A stretch of 64,000 bases of DNA, taken from assembly GCA_019426215.1 (NCBI GenBank), contig CM033396.1, positions 33,966,503 through 34,030,502 of the forward strand, read 5' to 3'. Positions 32,871 to 45,118 of this stretch are shown in pieces (positions within the stretch are counted from its first letter, which is position 1; each line of letters begins with the position of its first letter). This stretch comes from Buddleja alternifolia. Its lineage: Eukaryota; Streptophyta; Magnoliopsida; Lamiales; Scrophulariaceae. Below the pieces are notes generated by a model. The model had not been told where the DNA came from, did no database searches, and saw nothing but the letters and a program-made list of their open reading frames with translations. Position numbers and translations under genes: made by a program.

Positions 32871-33345
32871 TATATATATACACACACACACACACATGGG
32901 TATACTCTTTTCAGATGTATTATGTATAATATCTGCAGTTATACATACGTACATTATAATTTAGGGGTGAAAATAATATATTATATTTTAAATTGTACAC
33001 ATGTACATTATACTTTATATATACATATACGTTTATTATATTTATATAATATATGTATATATTATGTATACATTACATAATAAAATACACTATTATATAA
33101 ATATATACACGCACACTATTATATATATATATATACACATTATAATTTAGGGGTAAAAATAATATATGATATTTTAAATTGTACACGTATATATATTAGA
33201 CTTTATATATACATATACGTTTGTTATATTTATATAATATATGTATATATTATGTATACACTACATAATAAAATACACTATTATATATATACACACACAC
33301 ATATACACATTCATATATATATATATATATATATATATCACAATC
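32871..33345. repeat. TA/CA microsatellites and a 184-bp tandem duplication
   Basis: Units 32953-33117 and 33137-33300 share CATTATAATTTAGGGGT.., TTTTAAATTGTACAC and the long TATATACATATACGTTT stretch with few differences. They are bordered by (TA)n and (CA)n tracts. No genes. Confidence 0.85.
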
Positions 33346-36300
33346 ATTTAAAACTTATATTATAATATATCTTTTTACCAATAACTAATTATTTAAATAA
33401 CTTTTTCAAACAAAAGCTTACATGTTTTGACTACAATGCTTTCTGTTCCCTCTCAAAATAAAACCAAACACATTCTCATAAAAAACCCCACCCATATATT
33501 ACTTCAAAATGGCTAATCCAAACACATTCTCCCAAAAAAATATTAAAATACTAATTATTCAAAACAAAATCAAACACATTTTCACCAAAATACACAAATC
33601 CTAACAAAATGTTTGACCAAATACAACCTCCAAAATAGTAACAAACATAGCCTTTCATTCTCTATAAATAGACCTTCCTAGTTTGAAATAAATTACACCA
33701 GCATCATATTCTCATCTCCCTTCTTCTCTTAAATGTTATTTTGAGTATTTTTGAGAATTCTTTCGTTTCTTAAATATTCATTTTAATATTTTAAGAACAG
33801 TGCTAAATTGAGCATTTAAAATCTTCTCGAATTTTTTAAATATTATTTTAAGAATTATTAGTACTAATTTAGTACTTTGAATATTCTTAAATATTATTTT
33901 AATATTATAAGAATAAGTTTGCATATTAAATGTTTAGATGTGCATACAATTCATTCATGTCCATCGAGAGAGTTTGGAATAAGTATTTTGTTCGATAGGC
34001 CCGAAAATTTGTACTGATACTATTTTCGAGACGTTTGTCGTTATATCTTGGGAGACAACTGCCGTATTCGGTGACCACCAAGTACAGGGCAATATTGTCT
34101 TATGGAAATAGGGCAACCTTTGCCTTGACATATCATTATCATTTTGCATCTTCATAAACACCGACCGTAACGCAATAGAATTTTTCCCAACAATTTAAGA
34201 CAATAGTAGAGTGTTTCTTGAAGAGAGCAAAATGAAACGTTGAGAAACGAAGATGATGTTATCTGATGGAAAGATGATGAAATCAAGATATGAGGTTTCA
34301 TCTAATTTTATTTTTGTCATAATTTATAATTCTAATTATTTTTATTACTGATTCATCTTTGAATTAATTTTCGTAGTAAAATTCAAACTGGAATGGAGGA
34401 ACTTCCTTGGTGTCAAGAAAATTAATCCAATTTGTGGAAGCAATTGAAGCCGAAATATTGGTTACGAAATCAATAATGAGATAAGTTCATATTGTGAATT
34501 ATTAATTTTTATAAATAGCTTCATTTGATTACATATTGTGTTGAATAATATTAAATGAGATATTAATATTTAGTTATGGAACAATGATGTAATCAAGTTA
34601 GATGATTTTAAGCATGCGATATATGTGATTTAATATTTAATAATATTTTATCTATGGGATTTATTCTTGATAAAGAATAAATAATTGTGCATGCTTAAGA
34701 TTACTTTATTATGCTATGCATATATAAAGTAATTGTTTAGTAATTTTCTTTTGGCTTATGAATAAACGCAATAAGCGTAATTCTTCACTATGTTTGATAT
34801 TCTTTAAGAGAAAGCCTAATCACAATGAATGAGGAAATGTGTAATTTAAATAGTTGATTTAAATTGTTTGCATTTTCTTTTCATGTGATAGTGACGTTTA
34901 GTCAAAGAAGTCAATTCTGTGTTAAGAATAATTATTGCGTTATATAGAATTGTAATCTACAATTTCCACCGTAAAAGTGAAATAATTGTTGGGGTTAACC
35001 TAGTGGTGGTTTCATTTAGTGAAAGAAAACTGAGTCTGGTTTTAAGAAATCAAAATAGACAATGTGGAACGTCGTCACTATGAACCTGTAACGTTGCTAA
35101 GTGAGAATTTTTCCGAAACGTGCTTTCCGAATAGAGAAATTTAAGCCGACTTATTGTGCAAAGTACACAACTTGATCAAGAATAAAGGATGTTAACTGTC
35201 AGAGTAAGATCGAGGAAGTCGGTCAAATGTCTGAAATTAAATCCGAGAAAATGACCATAAGGACATATTTGGTAAAACCAAATTATAGTTAGTGTACTAA
35301 CAATAGTCGGAATAAGGACATGGAAAAATAGTTTCGAGGGGATTGCAGCAAACGTGGTAAACCGAATCATGCTGACAATGGTTAATCATAGATAATTTTA
35401 ACAATCTAATTGGTGGGTGATCGTCGAGGACTAACCAAACCATATAAATGGTAGGTGTTCGACAAAGACAATCTAAACCACACAAATGGTGGTGATCGTC
35501 AAGACAAACCGAGCCAAGCAAATGGTGGGTGATCAAATCACAAAAATCGAACTAGGTAAATGGTAGGTGATTAAATCACTAAAACCAAGCTAGGCAAAAG
35601 GTGGGTGGTCGGGCCTTACGCTCTCGACTATAGTGGGAGGTAACTAAGCGAATGGTGGGTCGACGCCTGTGCTACACATACATCCGAGCTGGAAAGGCAG
35701 ATGTCTTGAGTATCACAAGTAATCGACATAATGACCTTTTGAAGTCATGTCACATTAATGAGGACGAAAGCGTGATGGCCCTTAAAGTCGCATATTCTAA
35801 AAGGGGAACCTAAGTAAATAATTTGACGGACCAAAAGCATAGAAAGACATCAAACGTTCAATCTCCATCGCTACCTTTAAAAGGCACAAGCTCAATGCAC
35901 GGAAGCATAGCGACCATGAGGGTCGAGCAAACTTAAATACATAGAACCAAAAAACATAGAAATAGAAGCATAAGGAAGATGTATTGCACAGACGACGTCG
36001 TACTGAACAAATCTGAATAAATGATACTTTTATTCAACAGTGGTGGCTGGAGTATTTGCCATGGAATATCCCGAGCTAAGTAGGTCATGTTTCTCCCATC
36101 ATCAACAACTATAGATAATGGACTTGTTTCTTTTAAACAAGCGTCAGAGCATCGACAACAAGAACGGTAAATACGCTAACAGGGTATTTCCGTCAAGCAG
36201 CACAACCAAGAGAAATATACGCCCGTATGAAAGAATATTTGGTTCCTGATCAAATTAGAAAACTCGGCAGGACAAACCATCCAGTCGAAATAAATGAGAC

Positions 36301-37380
36301 CCGCTTTAATATAACTCCATCGCGTTTATGCAAAACACTATTGTCATGGTACAAAACAATAAATATGAAACTAAACATGAAGAAAAATCAGACGCCAACA
36401 TTTTGAACATTATTAACATCACATTTCCAAAAGGTGTAATTAAAAATAAAAAAGATAATACACGATAAATTTTGATGATGACAATATGGATAATGAAATA
36501 GCACACTGATTTAAATTTTTTGTACGTGATGATGATGATAAATTGAAATGCGTACGATAAATATTTGTCCATAATGAATAAAAGGTAAAACTACAATTGC
36601 TCACTTGCATAACAAAACGATCAGCATACGTTGCAACTTGCAAGGTTGTAATTTTGATACCTTAATACCTTAATTTATGAAGTCTGATGATTAAATTTCT
36701 CTCCACTCATCTGATCAATTAGACTTGTAGGATTCGGTCTTATACGTACTCATCATTACTTATAATTACTATGTGTCTGAATTGTTGAACATAAGATTCC
36801 CAAATAATAAGGGGCACATGCTATCTTTCTAGGTGCTCAATCAATTAAGATAAGTGTCAATTTTGAAGGCATTCGCCTCCACTAAAAGAAAACAAAAACG
36901 AATCAAAGAAAAAAGTTGTAAATAAAATGAGAAGCTCCGACTCCCTTTGCTTCTGGAAATCTTTGCAAAAATGATTGATTATATAGCCTGTTTGTCATTG
37001 ATAATTTTTGCAGAGAATATAGTTAAATAATAAAAAATAGCAATATTATGAAAATGGGTGTCTTAACTACCTGCCCAACAAGGATAACTGATGCTTTGTC
37101 CCCCAAGTCAACAAATCAAATTGGATTTAGATATAGTTATAAACAGAGACAGCATTGAATACATTGTACCATGTAAATTATATACCATCTTATAATGTAA
37201 GTGAATGATTAATGTGCAAGTTCATATGCTTGGAAGTTGGAACCGCCATCAAATGCTACACACTCCTATTATATACATTGAGTACTCTCTCTGCGTCTCT
37301 GTGTCTATATATATATATATACACAAACACACACACACACACACGCACACACACACATATACACATATATACACACTAAG
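33346..37380. other. Degenerate repeat DNA without genes
   Basis: No supported gene. A TATA-like CTATAAATAG at about 33663 with a downstream T-rich leader, and a later stretch at 34930-36260 with coding-like texture but no open frame, suggest an old LTR element that I cannot classify. A 37-bp array lies within it (separate entry). The last 1 kb upstream of the WAT1-like gene (36300-37380) is AT-rich and ends with a (TA)n-(CA)n tract at about 37306-37370. Confidence 0.4.
35403..35665. repeat. 37-bp imperfect tandem array
   Basis: Units begin ATGGTGGGTGATC or a variant at about 35410, 35448, 35485, 35521, 35559, 35597 and 35652. Spacing is 36-38 bp for the first six. The second half of each unit is ACAAACCGAGCCAAGCAA or similar. 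Confidence 0.8.
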
Positions 37381-37399
37381 CCAATTGACTATCTGAGAA

Positions 37400-39234
37400 A
37401 TGGCACAAGAAAAAGTGACTTCTGAGAGAGTGAAGCTTCTGATTTCATTGCATATTTTGCAGCTATGCTTTGCAGGTTTTCATATTGTCTCCAGGGTTGC
37501 ACTAAAACAATTGTTGGCAAAGTTGTGTATCCTGTTTACAGAAATATTATTGCATTGTTATTGTTGGGACCCTTTGCATGCTTCATGGAAAAGTGAGTCT
37601 TGCGTTGCAAAGTTTGATGATGAATTGAATTCATAAACTAATTTCACATTATTTCACTTCGAAATCATATGTTTAGTTTACTTGTTTTCAAATGTGAAGG
37701 GTATATATATATATATATATATAGTCTTTTGTTTTCTCAGAGTAAGATGTAGGCTTTGAGAATGCTGAAGAAATAGTGCATATTTTGTATAGGAAAGAAA
37801 GACCACCTCTCACATTCTCTTTTTTGATCAATTTTTCTTTCTAGCATTAGTGGGGTAAGTAAATCTTTATAAAGACCATCATTTTGTTTGATTTTCATCA
37901 TGTATTAAAAGCTAGAAGAATTACATTCTGTTTTGGTTAAGAGGATCACTGCAAACCAAGGGTTTTACATCTTAGGATTGTACTATGCATCTCCAACATT
38001 TGCATATGCAATGCAAAACTCAGTACCCGCAATTACTTTCGTAATGGCAACGGCTCTAAGAATCGAGCAAGTTCATATCTCAAGAATAGATGGAATGGCA
38101 AAATTACTAGGGACGTTAGCAAGTGTAGGAGGTGCAACAATCATCACTTTGTACAAAGGCCCTCCTCTTTTGAGCCAAGGAAATAATCAAAGCATGATGA
38201 TGATTCTTTCTACAAAGAAAGTGCAGAGTTGGACATGGGGATGTATATTCCTTCTTGGTCACTGCTTATCCTGGACTGGTTGGATGGTCCTTCAGGTATT
38301 TACTGTTCTCTAATATAAAAAACACGTAATGATAAATTACATATTCATTCCTTGGGGGAGACTCTAATTACGAAAACTACAACAATATTTGAGAAATTAC
38401 CTATAGCTACGCGTGTCAGTAAAAGTAAATTACTGTATCAGCACCTATTTTCTGATTTGACAAAGGGTGTTTTGACAATTTGTAAAATCTTATGGTAATT
38501 TCTTAATATGTAATGGGCGCATACATGTGATTATCCCAAAAACTAAATAAGCTTTAATTGTGAACATGCAGGCTCCCATCGTGATACCCAGCCAAACTGT
38601 CACTAACATCATTCACATTCTTCTTCGGATTAATCCAGTTCCTATGTATAGCAGCTTTTGTAGAAAGGGATCCAAAGCACTGGCAAATTAAGTCAGGAGA
38701 AGAGATTTCCACTGTCTTATACGCTGTAAATCTCCATACCTAATTGCTTGTTTATTGTCTCAAGTCCTAATCGTTTCAAAGCCATAACAACTCTGATACT
38801 CGGGCGTGCAGGGAATAATATCTTCAGGTCTTGTGATATCGCTACAGATGTGGTGTATTCAAAAAGGAGGACCAGTTTTTGTTGCCAGCTTCCAGCCAGT
38901 TCAAACATTACTAGTTGCAGGCATGGCTTTCGTAATTCTTGGAGATCAGTTATACTCTGGAAGGCATGTTAATCAAATTGAATATGCAAATATTATATAT
39001 ATAATTTATTTCACAAAAAAACATAGTAGAGCAGGATTTCTGAATTTCCAATTCTGAATTGTTTAAAACTCTTGCAGCATAATTGGTGCAGTCCTCATTA
39101 TGATTGGACTCTATCTAGTTTTATGGGGTAAAACAGCAGAGTCGAGATACGATACGCAAGAGACGACATTGACAAACATCTACTAGAGAACAACAGCAAG
39201 GATCAAGACTCCCCTCATGGAAATGATATTCCTT
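37400..39234 (+). pseudogene. WAT1-like EamA transporter gene (copy 1), frame-disrupted
   Basis: Members of the plant WAT1/nodulin MtN21 family are about 10-span membrane transporters with two EamA domains; WAT1 itself exports auxin from vacuoles. Six exons can be placed: 37400-37592, 37793-37854, 37944-38295, 38572-38725, 38812-38963 and 39078-39183 (or to TAA near 39234). Family segments are MAQEKVTSERVKLLISLHIL, ITANQGFYILGLYYASPTFA, GIISSGLVISLQMWCIQKGG and IIGAVLIMIGLYLVLWGKTA. The frame breaks in exon 1 near 37507, in exon 2 near 37828, near the start of exon 4 (about 38590) and near 39175. These are all small indels, so this is either a pseudogene or a gene damaged by sequencing errors. 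Intron 5 has a GC donor. Confidence 0.85.
38964..39077 (+). other. GC-AG intron in the WAT1-like gene
   Basis: The exon ends TCTGGAAG and the intron starts GCATGT and ends CTTGCAG. Only this junction gives the family reading SGSIIGA. GC donors are a known minor class in plants. The same sequence is in copy 2 (57488-57601). Confidence 0.7.
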
Positions 39235-39239
39235 AACCA

Positions 39240-40810
39240 TTTGTTATCTTTTAAGAATTCAGAACAGCCCACATGGTGATAGTCTCAAATACCATAGGGC
39301 GATTTCTGATAAATATTTTCAACTCGCCTCAAATAGGCTCGGCATTAATATATCTCACCTGTAAATCTTTGCTGGATTTGTACATATTTTCTTAATTACT
39401 AAATGTAAAAAAGAGAGCATGAAACTTTGGCATAGACATGCGTCAAAGGGAAAGACCTAATCAAAGCAGACAAAAGTTTGCCCCAGCAGCTTCTTAAATT
39501 GTACACTACTATGAAAAACTTAAAATCAAATACCACATTGCTGGCCATGTAAGGTTGACAGGATATTTTCTAGCAGATTCAACAAACTTTTCTTATTGGA
39601 CTAAGAGAATGAACAAACAATAAAATCAAATGCACCACTGTTATTAGATGACCAAGGCAAATCAAGGCGCAGAGATTTCCTGGGGGCTAGGTGCATCCTT
39701 ATATAAGTGAAAGGCGCTAAAATGTGTGTTTTACAAGTAATTTATTGGAATCAGTAATCTGATAAATACACAAAGTTAACCAATGAACTCCATGAATTTT
39801 AATACTTAATCAGAGCATACTGTAATGAGTTTTGGCACTTTTTGATGTTCCTTAATTTCAGCAAATTACAAAAGCTCAATTTAAGTTATCAATTTGGAAA
39901 ACCCCACATATTATAGAACTTAGTTATAGGAAAACCGTCCATTTCATCACTTCATAGAAATGAAAGAACAGCAAGAAACCATCTTTTTACTCCTTTCGGC
40001 GTAACTGGTGCTCATAAAGAAAAACAAGGATAACAGGAGAAGAAAAGAATACAAAGGAGAAGATGAAGATATAAAAAAGACATGAAGAAGAGATATAAAA
40101 CCCAAAAATATTTCCAGGGGCAAGTTCTTCAATCATGTGTACTTTAGCACACCTGAAACTTTGATAAAAAGACCCAAGCACAAGGTACCTTCGCCGAGAA
40201 AAGGCGCTAGGCTTGTACCTTTAATAAGTAAAAAACCATGATTTCTACTGAAAAACTTTAAATGAGGAAATGATCAGTTGTTCCTGTTGTTTGTTTGCCA
40301 ATTACTGCCAAACAAATCTCTTTTATTTCGTAATAATGCTAGTAATATAATAATTAACATAATGTAAAAACCAAGTCAGGAAAGGATTCCAATCAGGTCG
40401 GGTACTAGCAGCCCCGAGATAGATCTACTTTTGGTATGGGTCTAGGTACCCATTCTCATGACTATAAAAGGTACCAACCTATTCTTAAAGGGAAGATTGG
40501 TAGCGGGGGAGCTTTGTAGTATTCTTTGATTAAAACAGTTAAATAACAGAAATATAAATCCAGCAAGATCATAAGAATAGAAGGAAGGTGCCTTAAAGTC
40601 ATGGATATCAGCCCATTTAAATAGTTTCTCGAGACCTCATATCATATTGAAATAAACACAGATCAAAACATCCAGCATTCATAAAGAACAATTCTAGCTC
40701 AAAATGGACCAAAAGCTACTAAAATGAGTAAAACACACAATAAAATGCAAAGACAATACAAGGACAAAACATTTCTCTCAACAGACAGTGTCATAATGTT
40801 TCAAGCAACT
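39240..40810. other. Intergenic region between WAT1-like and CCT4-like copies
   Basis: No gene seen. It contains a few AAGGCGC/AGGCGCTAGG motifs (about 39650-39715 and 40170-40215), known by eye from plant dispersed repeats, but no boundaries could be found. Confidence 0.4.
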
Positions 40811-42253
40811 CTACCTTACTGTAACAATGTCGTCAATCTTCAAGATCATGCGAACACACTCTGTGGCCAAGCTATTGCACTAGTGCTCACCAGTAGGGGC
40901 TACACCACGTTTTCCTCCAAAATGTTAGTGATCTGTCCCTTCCTCATATTGATCCCCGCATTGATCTCACCTTGTGCATGCCTATTCCTCAGTTCAGTGA
41001 CAATGGCAATAGGGTTCAACCCTGCATTCTCGGCTAATGTGTATGGAATAACCTCAAGTGCTTCAGCAAATGCTTTCACACAGTAACCTTCCATCCCCTG
41101 TAGCACCATTGCCCATGCACCTAACTGTTTCGACAGCTCAATTTCAGGTGCTCCACCACCAGCAATCAGAAACTTCTTATTCACCAAACACCTCACCAAG
41201 CACAGAGCATCATGCAAACTCCTCTCAGCCTCATCAATCACCAATTGGTTTGAACCACGGACCAGCACACTGGTAGTCCGTCCCATGTCCTTGATCCCGG
41301 TAATCTTCACAAGCTTCCCACCATCTCCCAATGACACCTCTTCCACCAAATCTGCATACCCTAACTTCTCTGCGCGAAAATGCTCAATATTCGAGATGGG
41401 CAAGCAATTCAAAGTCTTGGTGATGAACTCCATCTCGTCCCTCTCAACATCCTTAATGACTAAAATTTTTGCTTTAGCCAAATAATGCAAAGACAAGTCT
41501 GTTACAGCATCTCTCAAGATACTCTTCTGAATCAGCAACACGTTACATCCTGTCGCCTTAATCTTCTTAATCATCCCCAAGATGTAGTTTCTCTCCTCCT
41601 CCAAAATTCTGTCCATCTGCGAATAGTCAGGACACCACGATGCTCTGCTCTATATCAGTTTTAGGGGGCGAAATCTGGAACTGTATCACAGCTATCTTAG
41701 CATTTTCCACTCTAGTTGGTCCACCAGCAGCATGACTAACCTTCTTTTCAAAAACCAGACCTTTTATCAATTCGGTATCGACAACAGTACCGCCTAGTTT
41801 CTTAACAATCTTAATATCTTTCAAATTCACCAAATCAGGGTTATTGGGGTCGACCACAGAAAGCACAGCGTCAACAGCCAAAGGGGCTAAAAGAGTTGAG
41901 TACTGGGAAACAACCTTGGAATTGAGGGAGGTAGAGGCGGATTTGACGAGGGATTCCCTGTCGGACAACTCGACAGGGACGGCCATAGAGGACAAAATGT
42001 CGACGGCTTTAACAGAAACTTTGCGGACGGCGTCGGAGACAGTAGTGGGGTGAATGCCCGACATTAAGAGATTAAGAGAAGCCTTGACTATTGCGCCGGC
42101 AATGACGACGACGGTAGTAGTACCGTCGCCAGGAACGACGTCCTGAGATTTGGAGAGCTCGACGAGGAACTTGGCCGCAGGCTGGAAGAACGGGACGTTT
42201 GCAGAAATAGGCTCCCTTTGCACAACCTTGAAGTTTTTAGACCTAATTCTCAT
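40811..42253 (-). pseudogene. CCT4: Chaperonin CCT subunit delta (TCP-1 family) copy 1, truncated and intronless
   Basis: The minus strand encodes most of CCT4, one of eight subunits of the cytosolic TRiC/CCT ring that folds actin and tubulin. Clear parts are AAKFLVELSKSQDVV, the nucleotide-site GDGTTTVVVIAGA, ELSDRESLVKSASTSLNSKV, GGPTRVENAKIAVIQFQISP, then after a one-base frameshift near 41627 [40 protein letters not shown], and [18 protein letters not shown] at 40900 replaces a Gln codon, and the last 25 or so residues, ending DDIVTVR, are still readable to 40811. About 80-90 N-terminal residues, with the first ATP-site motifs, are absent; unrelated sequence starts the frame. No introns interrupt it. 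It is a pseudogene, possibly a retrocopy. Confidence 0.9.
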
Positions 42254-42680
42254 CTACCCTTTTCCATTGTAGAATGACGAAAAACTCCCTCACTTAAAAA
42301 CGCGTGTTTAATGTGAAACGCGATTCTACTTAATTTTTTAATTTTTTTTAATATATCACTCCTATAATTACATAAAAATCCCTTCTCCCAAAACCCCTGC
42401 CCCCGATATACCTGATACCCCCAAATATCCCCACCATATCAGCGAACAAAAGGAAGGAGAAGGAGATACTGGCCCGCCATAGATACCAGAGTGAAAGAAA
42501 AGATACATGCTGGAACTGAACCGACGAGACTCACCGAGATACCGAAGAAGAGATAGGAGAAGAAGAAGATACCGGAGAGAAGAAAAAGATACCGAAGATA
42601 CTGAAGCGAGCGCGAGACACCAGAGAAGAAGAAGACACCGTCACCGGAGAATACGAGTTTTCAATGCTTGATTTTGTTAC

Positions 42681-43012
42681 ACTGCGATACGTGACCCGGT
42701 ATGGGGTATTTTGTACTCCGCTACTGCGATATATGGGTCCCATATCGCAGTATCGATGAAATTGAAAGAGTAGGTGTCCCCACATATCGGAATACTACGA
42801 TACGGGACCCCTATATCGCAGTATCGGAGTACAAAATCCCGCGATATCGGGTCACGTATCGCAGTATCACCCGATATACCCAAGGGTTAAGGTTTTTTAC
42901 GTAATACTGCGATACAGGGGTTTAGTATTCCAATATCGCAGCAGCGAATTCTGCTATACGGGATCCATGTATCGCAGTATCCCAGTAGCCAATACTGCGA
43001 TACTGAGTCCAG
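42681..43012. repeat. Palindromic cluster built on TACTGCGATA, copy 1
   Basis: About ten copies of TATCGCAGTA or its complement occur in 330 bp. The stretches 42681-42741 and 42804-42865 form an inverted repeat of about 61 bp, sharing ACTGCGATACGTGACCCG, TTTTGTACTCCG and ACTGCGATATA. A smaller palindrome CGATATATGGGTCCCATATCG lies within. No gene. Confidence 0.85.
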
Positions 43013-43379
43013 TTTTCCAATATTCAAAAAAAGTGAAAATTTGATAAAATTTCGGTTGAACCAAAAAATTCCTAAAATTGAGTATGAGGTTCCATTATAC
43101 ATTATCCCGCTCCAAAATTTTGATTTTTTTTTTTAGAATTGGTAACACAAATTTTTTTAGAATACAAGTATACAGCGGATATTATACACCGAGGATACAA
43201 ATATAGGATACGCGTATAAAATTTTAGGATACGTGTATAAATAATGTATAATATTTTTTAAAAAATTGATATTTAAGTAGAAAATGTAGTCCAAAAAAAT
43301 TCCAAAAGCAAAATGAGGGAAATAACATGAAATTGGGGGACACAGGAATACACAATTCTTGAAAAATAAACAAATACTA
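43013..43379. other. AT-rich spacer without a gene
   Basis: Nothing recognised except short repeats of GGATAC.GTATA near 43190-43240. Confidence 0.5.
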
Positions 43380-43462
43380 GGCACCATGGTGCCGAGTATC
43401 CTGCTTTAGGCAGGATATAGGATACTCAGCACCACGGTGCCCAAAACTCGGCACCATGGTGC
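43380..43462. repeat. GGCACCATGGTGCC palindrome cluster A
   Basis: Three copies or variants of GGCACCATGGTGCC with intervening GAGTATCCTGC and GGCAGGATA that are themselves complementary. The whole stretch is one imperfect nested palindrome. Confidence 0.85.
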
Positions 43463-43649
43463 TATTTTCAATTAAATAGCACCCCAACACCCCCCACCAG
43501 ACCAGACGCGCGAATGAAACAAAGAACAGAGGGGAAAATTCATCAAAGCAAGCAACAACTTCCATCGTTGTGATTAGCATTGGGGCTTTCTGTTTTAGAA
43601 TTGCAAATTGATTATTGGGCATGCTTGTGTGTTAGTTAATTGCTAAATT

Positions 43650-43961
43650 GTGGACGCCTACATAATGAAGGCAAGGTGTTCGACGAAGTGCTTGATAGAG
43701 ATGTTTCAACTGTTTTCTTGTTATTTTCTGAAGTTACCTTGTTACTCGTCCCGATACTTGGATCCCGAGGCTATGGTGGCCATTGGTATCGATTTACGAG
43801 ATTTTCGTGCAAAGTTGGATGTCATGGGTTGGAAGCAACTAAATTACATGGATGAACCGAGTTACAACAAATTGACGTCGGAGCTTTTAAATCAAGCGTA
43901 TTTTCTTGTACCATCAAACAGAGTTGGAAAAATTAGAGTGGACATATACAGAGGTTGTTGA
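43650..43961 (+). pseudogene. Fragment resembling the Athila-type ORF1 domain
   Basis: The 103-residue frame contains RYLDPEAMVAIGIDLRDF, VMGWKQLNYMDEPSYNKLTS and ELL. Plant retrotransposon ORF1-type proteins (Athila ORF-1 family) show a similar order of a leucine or proline segment, a GW and a (T/S)..F/YxxLTxEFL motif. The match is by pattern only. It is short, has no partner domains and is probably a captured fragment. Confidence 0.4.
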
Positions 43962-44198
43962 ATATATGACACATTCTAAATCGTACAAAACAATATTACC
44001 ATCTATTTTGAATATAGTGCAAAGTTTGATGACATGTACTCTACATCGTTTTGTTAGAACTATATAAATTAACGCAAAATTAAACATTACACACGAATTA
44101 TAACATTGCACAAAATTAAACACTGCACACAAACTGGGAAATTGTCTCTACTGGTAGCAAATTCGGTAAAAACATAATTGACAAATCCTCTGGGTTTT

Positions 44199-44422
44199 CA
44201 CAATTTCTCACAGCACACCAACCAACAACTTTACATAGCTTCGTCCTGTTATTTTAAGAACATAATGGAACGTATCAGAAATCTAACACCCATATTAGAT
44301 TTGGAAATTTCACAATTTCTCACAGCACAGCAACCAACAACTTTACATAGCTTCGTCCTGTTATTTTAAGAACATAATGGAACGTATCAAAAATCTAACA
44401 CCTATATTAGATTTGGAAATTG
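44199..44422. repeat. 112-bp tandem duplication, copy 1
   Basis: Two adjacent units (44199-44310, 44311-44422) differ at about four positions; both contain CACAATTTCTCACAGCACA and ATGGAACGTATCA. Confidence 0.92.
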
Positions 44423-44654
44423 AAATGAGATGCATCAAAGACTACCTATATTAATCTTCATAAGAATAAGGCATTTAATAAGAAAATGGTCTTACATTAT
44501 GTGGGCAAAATGAGGCGGCAGCGGCGTATGGAGACGGGGCTTCTTAAATATATGCGACCACCCCTTCATAAATAAATAAATATACGACGAAACAATGAGA
44601 ACGGACTAGAGAAAATAAGACTTTTACTTACTTCAACTAATCACCATGGTAAAT
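44423..44654. other. Short gene-free spacer in duplication copy 1
   Basis: No gene or repeat recognised. Confidence 0.4.
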
Positions 44655-45118
44655 TACCAAAAACAGTCCATAAAGATGATGAGGCCGAGACAATTCATAC
44701 AAAAATTCATACAAAAAAGGGTCCACAAAAATGGTCCATAAAGATGATGAGGCCGAGACAATTCATACAAAAAACGGTCCACAAAGACGATGAGGCCGAG
44801 ACAATTCACACAAAAATTCATACAAAAAACGGTCCATAAAGATGATGAGGCCGAGACAATTCATACAAAAAACTGTCCACAAAGACGATGAGGCCGAGAC
44901 AATTCATACAAAAATTAAACAAAAATTCATACAAAAAACGGTCGATAAGTACTTTAAAATTCATACGAAAATTGGTCCATAAGATGATGAGGCCAAGACA
45001 ATTCATACAAGAAATGGTCCACAAAGACGATGATGCCGAGACAATTCATACAAAAATTAATACAAAAATTCATACAAAAAACGGTCCATAAGTACTTTCA
45101 AGTTCATACGAAAATTAG
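44655..45118. repeat. GATGAGGCCGAGACAATTCA tandem array, copy 1
   Basis: About eight copies of GATGAGGCCGAGACAATTCA followed by TACAAAAA runs, preceded by GGTCCATAAA or GGTCCACAAA in alternation. Units are about 43 and 62 bp in a higher-order pattern. No open frame is plausible. Confidence 0.9.

Noticed and set aside
40724..41616. Plus-strand frames over the CCT4 copy
   Set aside because: Antisense to a clear chaperonin sequence.
42701..42904. Small protein-coding genes in the TACTGCGATA cluster
   Set aside because: Frames of similar length open on both strands simply because the DNA is palindromic; no start context or family features.
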